This document shows positions 8,166 to 10,293 of a DNA stretch of 10,293 nucleotides, piece after piece. The position numbers were made by a program, and so were the translations under genes. Source of the DNA: Pseudomonadota bacterium. Its GTDB lineage: Bacteria > Pseudomonadota > Alphaproteobacteria > Rhizobiales > Devosiaceae. The notes beneath the pieces were generated by a model. It was given only the letters and a program-made list of their open reading frames with translations, did not search any database and was not told the origin of the DNA. How positions within the stretch are numbered: position 1 is the first letter of the stretch; each line of letters begins with the position of its first letter. Where the stretch lies: positions 1 through 10,293 of the forward strand of contig JAEYTN010000328.1 of assembly GCA_023433985.1 (NCBI GenBank), in the 5' to 3' direction.

Positions 8166-8382
8166 GCTTGCCGCTCTCGATTTTCCGGTTTGCCGACGCG
8201 GGAGACCCCCCGCAAGTCCGGCGGGACCATAATGCCAAAGGGGGCTAGACGAAAGTAGGCAAAGCAATCGATTTCGGCCTGCCTGCCCCGCTTGCAGCGC
8301 GGGGTTGCAGGGAAGAAACTGAGAGGGCGGCGGATCGATGGCGCAGCCGGCGCATTGGTCCGGTCACAAAGGAGGCCGACAG
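8166..8382. promoter_or_regulatory. Divergent intergenic region between sugar operon and cobU
   Basis: This 217-bp gap must carry the promoter of the kinase-zwf-pgl-edd operon and that of cobU. On the kinase side a short hairpin GCGGG (8198-8202)/CCCGC (8209-8213) lies in the expected leader. CATAAT (8228-8233) is a -10-like element without a good -35 partner. AATCGATT (8267-8274) is an 8-bp palindrome with a central CG, as in many LacI-family operators, but it is short. I see no cobalamin riboswitch core before cobU and the space is tight for one. No promoter can be assigned with confidence. Confidence 0.35.
8282..8311 (+). other. Stable hairpin upstream of cobU
   Basis: CCCCGC (8286-8291) pairs with GCGGGG (8299-8304) around a 7-nt loop. 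CCTG (8282-8285) can pair with CAGG (8308-8311) across a 3-nt bulge. It lies 71 nt before the chosen cobU start. It could be a leader hairpin of the cobU mRNA or a remnant of a regulatory structure; it lacks the conserved elements of the cobalamin riboswitch. Confidence 0.35.
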
Positions 8383-8940
8383 ATGGGTCACGTGCTGGTG
8401 CTGGGCGGGGCGCGTTCAGGCAAGACCGGGTTTGCGGAGCGGCTCGCCATGCGCGCCGGCAATCGGCCAGCCTACCTCGCCACGGCCGAAGCGCTCGACG
8501 ACGAGATGCGCGAGCGCGTCCGCACCCACAAGCAGCAGCGCGGCGGCGCCTTCGCCACCATCGAGGAGCCGCTCGAGCTGAGCTCGGCGCTGGAAAGGCT
8601 CGCCATCTCGCATGATGCGATCCTGGTGGACTGCCTGACGCTGTGGATCACCAACATGATCGTCGCCAACCAGAACGTGGCCGAGGCGGTGGACGAGCTG
8701 ATCGCAACGCTGGCGAACATCACCGAGGCGCGCGTGATCCTGGTGTCGAACGAAGTCGGACTCGGCATCGTGCCGGACAACGCCATGGCGCGCATGTTCC
8801 GCGACCTCGCCGGCTCGGCGCACCAGCGGCTCGCGGAGATCTGCGACGATGCCTATTTCGTCGTCGCCGGGCTGCCGATGGTGCTGAAAGGCAGCGCGCC
8901 GGAGGCCGAGCTGCTGACGCGGCGGGTGCACGAGGCCTGA
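8383..8940 (+). CDS. cobU: Bifunctional adenosylcobinamide kinase / adenosylcobinamide-phosphate guanylyltransferase
   Basis: CobU (CobP in aerobic-pathway naming) phosphorylates adenosylcobinamide and transfers GMP from GTP to give adenosyl-GDP-cobinamide, the form that CobS joins to the lower ligand. The 185-residue product has the P-loop GGARSGKT (8-15), a histidine at 49 in RVRTHKQQRG, placed where CobU carries its guanylylated His, VDCLTLWITNM (82-92) and SNEVGLGIVP (122-131). I chose ATG 8383 because AAAGGAGG (8368-8375) precedes it at 7-nt spacing and the N-terminus GHVLVLGGARSGKT matches the family. An ATG at 8338 would add 15 non-conserved residues. It is divergent from the sugar operon and ends 4 bp from the convergent cbiB stop. 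Confidence 0.96.
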   Translation: MGHVLVLGGARSGKTGFAERLAMRAGNRPAYLATAEALDDEMRERVRTHKQQRGGAFATIEEPLELSSALERLAISHDAILVDCLTLWITNMIVANQNVAEAVDELIATLANITEARVILVSNEVGLGIVPDNAMARMFRDLAGSAHQRLAEICDDAYFVVAGLPMVLKGSAPEAELLTRRVHEA

Positions 8941-8944
8941 GGGC

Positions 8945-9889
8945 TCACCCCCACCAGAGCCGCCACAGGATCAGCACCACTGCCGCCGTGGCCGCCAGCG
9001 TGACATTGAGGGTAGCGCGATAGAGCTGCAGCGCACGCTCGATGTCCGCGGGGCCGAGGTCGGCGCGGCCGGTGCCGAAGCTCGGCAGGTCCACGATTTC
9101 CCCCTCGTAGCTGCGCGGGCCGCCGAGCTGAAAGCCGAGCGCGCCGGCGAAGGCGGCCTCGGGCCAGCCGGCATTGGGGCTTTCGTGCTTCTTGGCGTCG
9201 CGCAACGCTGTGCTCCAGGCCGCTTCGGGCTGCGCGCCCTTGAGGAAGAAAGCGCCGCCGGCGACCAGCAGTGCGGCAAGGCGCGCCGGGATCAGGTTGA
9301 GCAGGTCGTCGAAGCGGGCGGCGGCCCAGCCGAACTGCCGGTGGCGCTCGGTCTTGTGGCCGATCATGGAGTCGGCCGTGTTCACCGCCTTGTAGAGGGC
9401 GATGCCGGGCAGGCCGCCGAGGACGAGGAAGAAGAGCGGGGCGACCACGCCATCGGAGGTGGATTCGGCGAGGGATTCGACGGCGGCGCGGGAGACACCC
9501 GCCTCGTCCAGCGTCTCGGGGTCGCGGCCGACGATATGGCTGACGGCGATGCGACCCTCGGCGAGCGAGCGGGCGAGCGCGGCGGCGACGGCCTGAACCG
9601 CGTCGTCGAGCGATTTCTGGGCAAGGAGGCTGCTGGCGAGTACGGCTTCGACCACCCAGCCGAAGGGGATGCTGCGCAGCACCCAGGCGATGGGCACGGT
9701 CACCGCCGCGGTGGCGGCGAGGAGCAGCATGAGGGCGAGCACACCCCTGCCCCGCGTGCGATCGTTGAGGCGGGTGTCCAGCAGGGCGATCAGCCGGCCC
9801 ATCCAGATCACCGGGTGGCCAATGCGGCGCACGAGCGCTTCCGGATAGCCGAGCAGCCGTTCGAAGATTACTGCGAGCAGCGCGGTCAT
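8945..9889 (-). CDS. cbiB: Adenosylcobinamide-phosphate synthase (CbiB; CobD in aerobic naming)
   Basis: This inner-membrane enzyme joins adenosylcobyric acid to (R)-1-amino-2-propanol or its phosphate, making adenosylcobinamide (phosphate). The 314-residue protein has the family's GHPVIWMGRLIALLD (24-38), SHIVGRDPETLD (117-128), ESLAESTSDGVVAPL (138-152), NTADSMIGHK (170-179) and HESPNAGWPEAAFAG (225-239). Hydrophobic membrane segments lie near 49-71, 76-90, 149-166, 200-216 and 293-310. The start ATG (9889-9887) overlaps the cobQ stop as ATGA, so translation is probably coupled. The N-terminal hydrophobic helix MTALLAVIFERLLGYP fits the usual family start. The acronym cobD also names an unrelated decarboxylase in Salmonella, so cbiB is safer. 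Confidence 0.96.
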   Translation of the reverse strand: MTALLAVIFERLLGYPEALVRRIGHPVIWMGRLIALLDTRLNDRTRGRGVLALMLLLAATAAVTVPIAWVLRSIPFGWVVEAVLASSLLAQKSLDDAVQAVAAALARSLAEGRIAVSHIVGRDPETLDEAGVSRAAVESLAESTSDGVVAPLFFLVLGGLPGIALYKAVNTADSMIGHKTERHRQFGWAAARFDDLLNLIPARLAALLVAGGAFFLKGAQPEAAWSTALRDAKKHESPNAGWPEAAFAGALGFQLGGPRSYEGEIVDLPSFGTGRADLGPADIERALQLYRATLNVTLAATAAVVLILWRLWWG

Positions 9890-10293
9890 CGGGCGAGGCT
9901 CAGCAGGTGGTCGAGGTCGAGGTGGCGCTCGAGATGGGCCGCGAGCGCATCGAGCGTGGCATCGAGGGTCGCCTCGTAGTTGAGGGTCGAGGTGGCGGCG
10001 GCCGAGCCGAGGAAATTGCGGCGGAAGGCGTCGGCGGCGAACAGGCCGTGAAGGTAGGTGCCCATTACCGTGCCGTCGGGGGACACGGCGCCGTCGGCGA
10101 TGTCGCCGATGCGGGCGAAGGGCCGGTCGAGGCCGCGGCCGCGGGTAACGCCCATGTGCATGTGGTAGCCGGTGAGAGGATCGCCGGTCAGCGCCGAAAT
10201 AGCGCGCTCGACGCGCAGTTCCTTGCGGTCGCCGAGCACGGTGTCGACGTCGAGCAGGTTGAGCCCGGCCGAGGTGCCGATGCTGCCTTCGAC
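9886..10293 (-). CDS. cobQ: Cobyric acid synthase, C-terminal part (5' end beyond the window)
   Basis: The frame is open to the right edge; 135 codons plus stop are visible of a protein usually near 480-490 residues. CobQ (CbiP) amidates four carboxylates of adenosylcobyrinic acid a,c-diamide using glutamine and ATP. The visible part is the end of the class I glutamine amidotransferase domain: GLNLLDVDTVLG, TGYHMHMGVTRG and GTVMGTYLHGLFAADAFR. The last includes the TYLHG histidine typical of the CobB/CobQ amidotransferase domain. The nucleophilic cysteine and the synthetase half lie outside. The gene overlaps cbiB by 4 nt (ATGA), making a cobQ-cbiB operon read leftward. Confidence 0.94.
   Translation of the reverse strand, partial: VEGSIGTSAGLNLLDVDTVLGDRKELRVERAISALTGDPLTGYHMHMGVTRGRGLDRPFARIGDIADGAVSPDGTVMGTYLHGLFAADAFRRNFLGSAAATSTLNYEATLDATLDALAAHLERHLDLDHLLSLAR

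Noticed and set aside
9900..10000. Repeated GAGGTCGAG-like stretches near the cobQ end
   Set aside because: They encode the leucine/histidine/aspartate-rich C-terminus of CobQ and follow from codon bias; no regular array is present.

Overview
The window looks like chromosomal DNA of a GC-rich alphaproteobacterium, most likely Hyphomicrobiales (Rhizobiales). The grounds are third-position GC bias in every gene, the zwf-pgl-edd gene order known from rhizobia such as Sinorhizobium, and aerobic-type late cobalamin genes. No rRNA, tRNA, insertion sequence, prophage gene or CRISPR array was seen. Assignment to a genus is not possible from this sequence alone.

Left part (1-3077), small accessory genes. 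A divergent pair is separated by a compact operator/promoter region: a membrane protein gene on the minus strand, running off the left edge and apparently frameshifted, and a TetR-family regulator on the plus strand. The regulator is followed closely by a cytoplasmic CBM9-like carbohydrate-binding protein. Then come a YnfA/UPF0060 small membrane protein and a DUF925-type nucleotidyltransferase. The start codon of the last gene lies inside a perfect 12-bp inverted repeat. A hairpin region between 3104 and 3149 separates this block from the convergent operon to its right.

Middle part (3163-8165, minus strand), an Entner-Doudoroff operon read right to left: a BadF/NagK-type sugar kinase, glucose-6-phosphate dehydrogenase (zwf), 6-phosphogluconolactonase (pgl, sharing a GTGA overlap with zwf) and 6-phosphogluconate dehydratase (edd). 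Together they would take a hexose to 2-keto-3-deoxy-6-phosphogluconate (KDPG) if the kinase makes glucose 6-phosphate. The KDPG aldolase (eda) is not in the window.

Right part (8383-10293), late cobalamin synthesis. cobU (plus strand) is transcribed divergently from the sugar operon and converges, with only 4 bp between stops, on cbiB/cobD. cbiB overlaps by ATGA the upstream cobQ, whose 5' end lies beyond the right edge. These enzymes amidate cobyrinic acid (CobQ), attach the aminopropanol arm (CbiB) and activate cobinamide with GTP (CobU).

No clearly new multi-gene system was found. The best leads are the frameshift in the first gene, the inverted repeat enclosing the DUF925 start codon, the TetR operator, and the non-standard kinase heading the Entner-Doudoroff operon.
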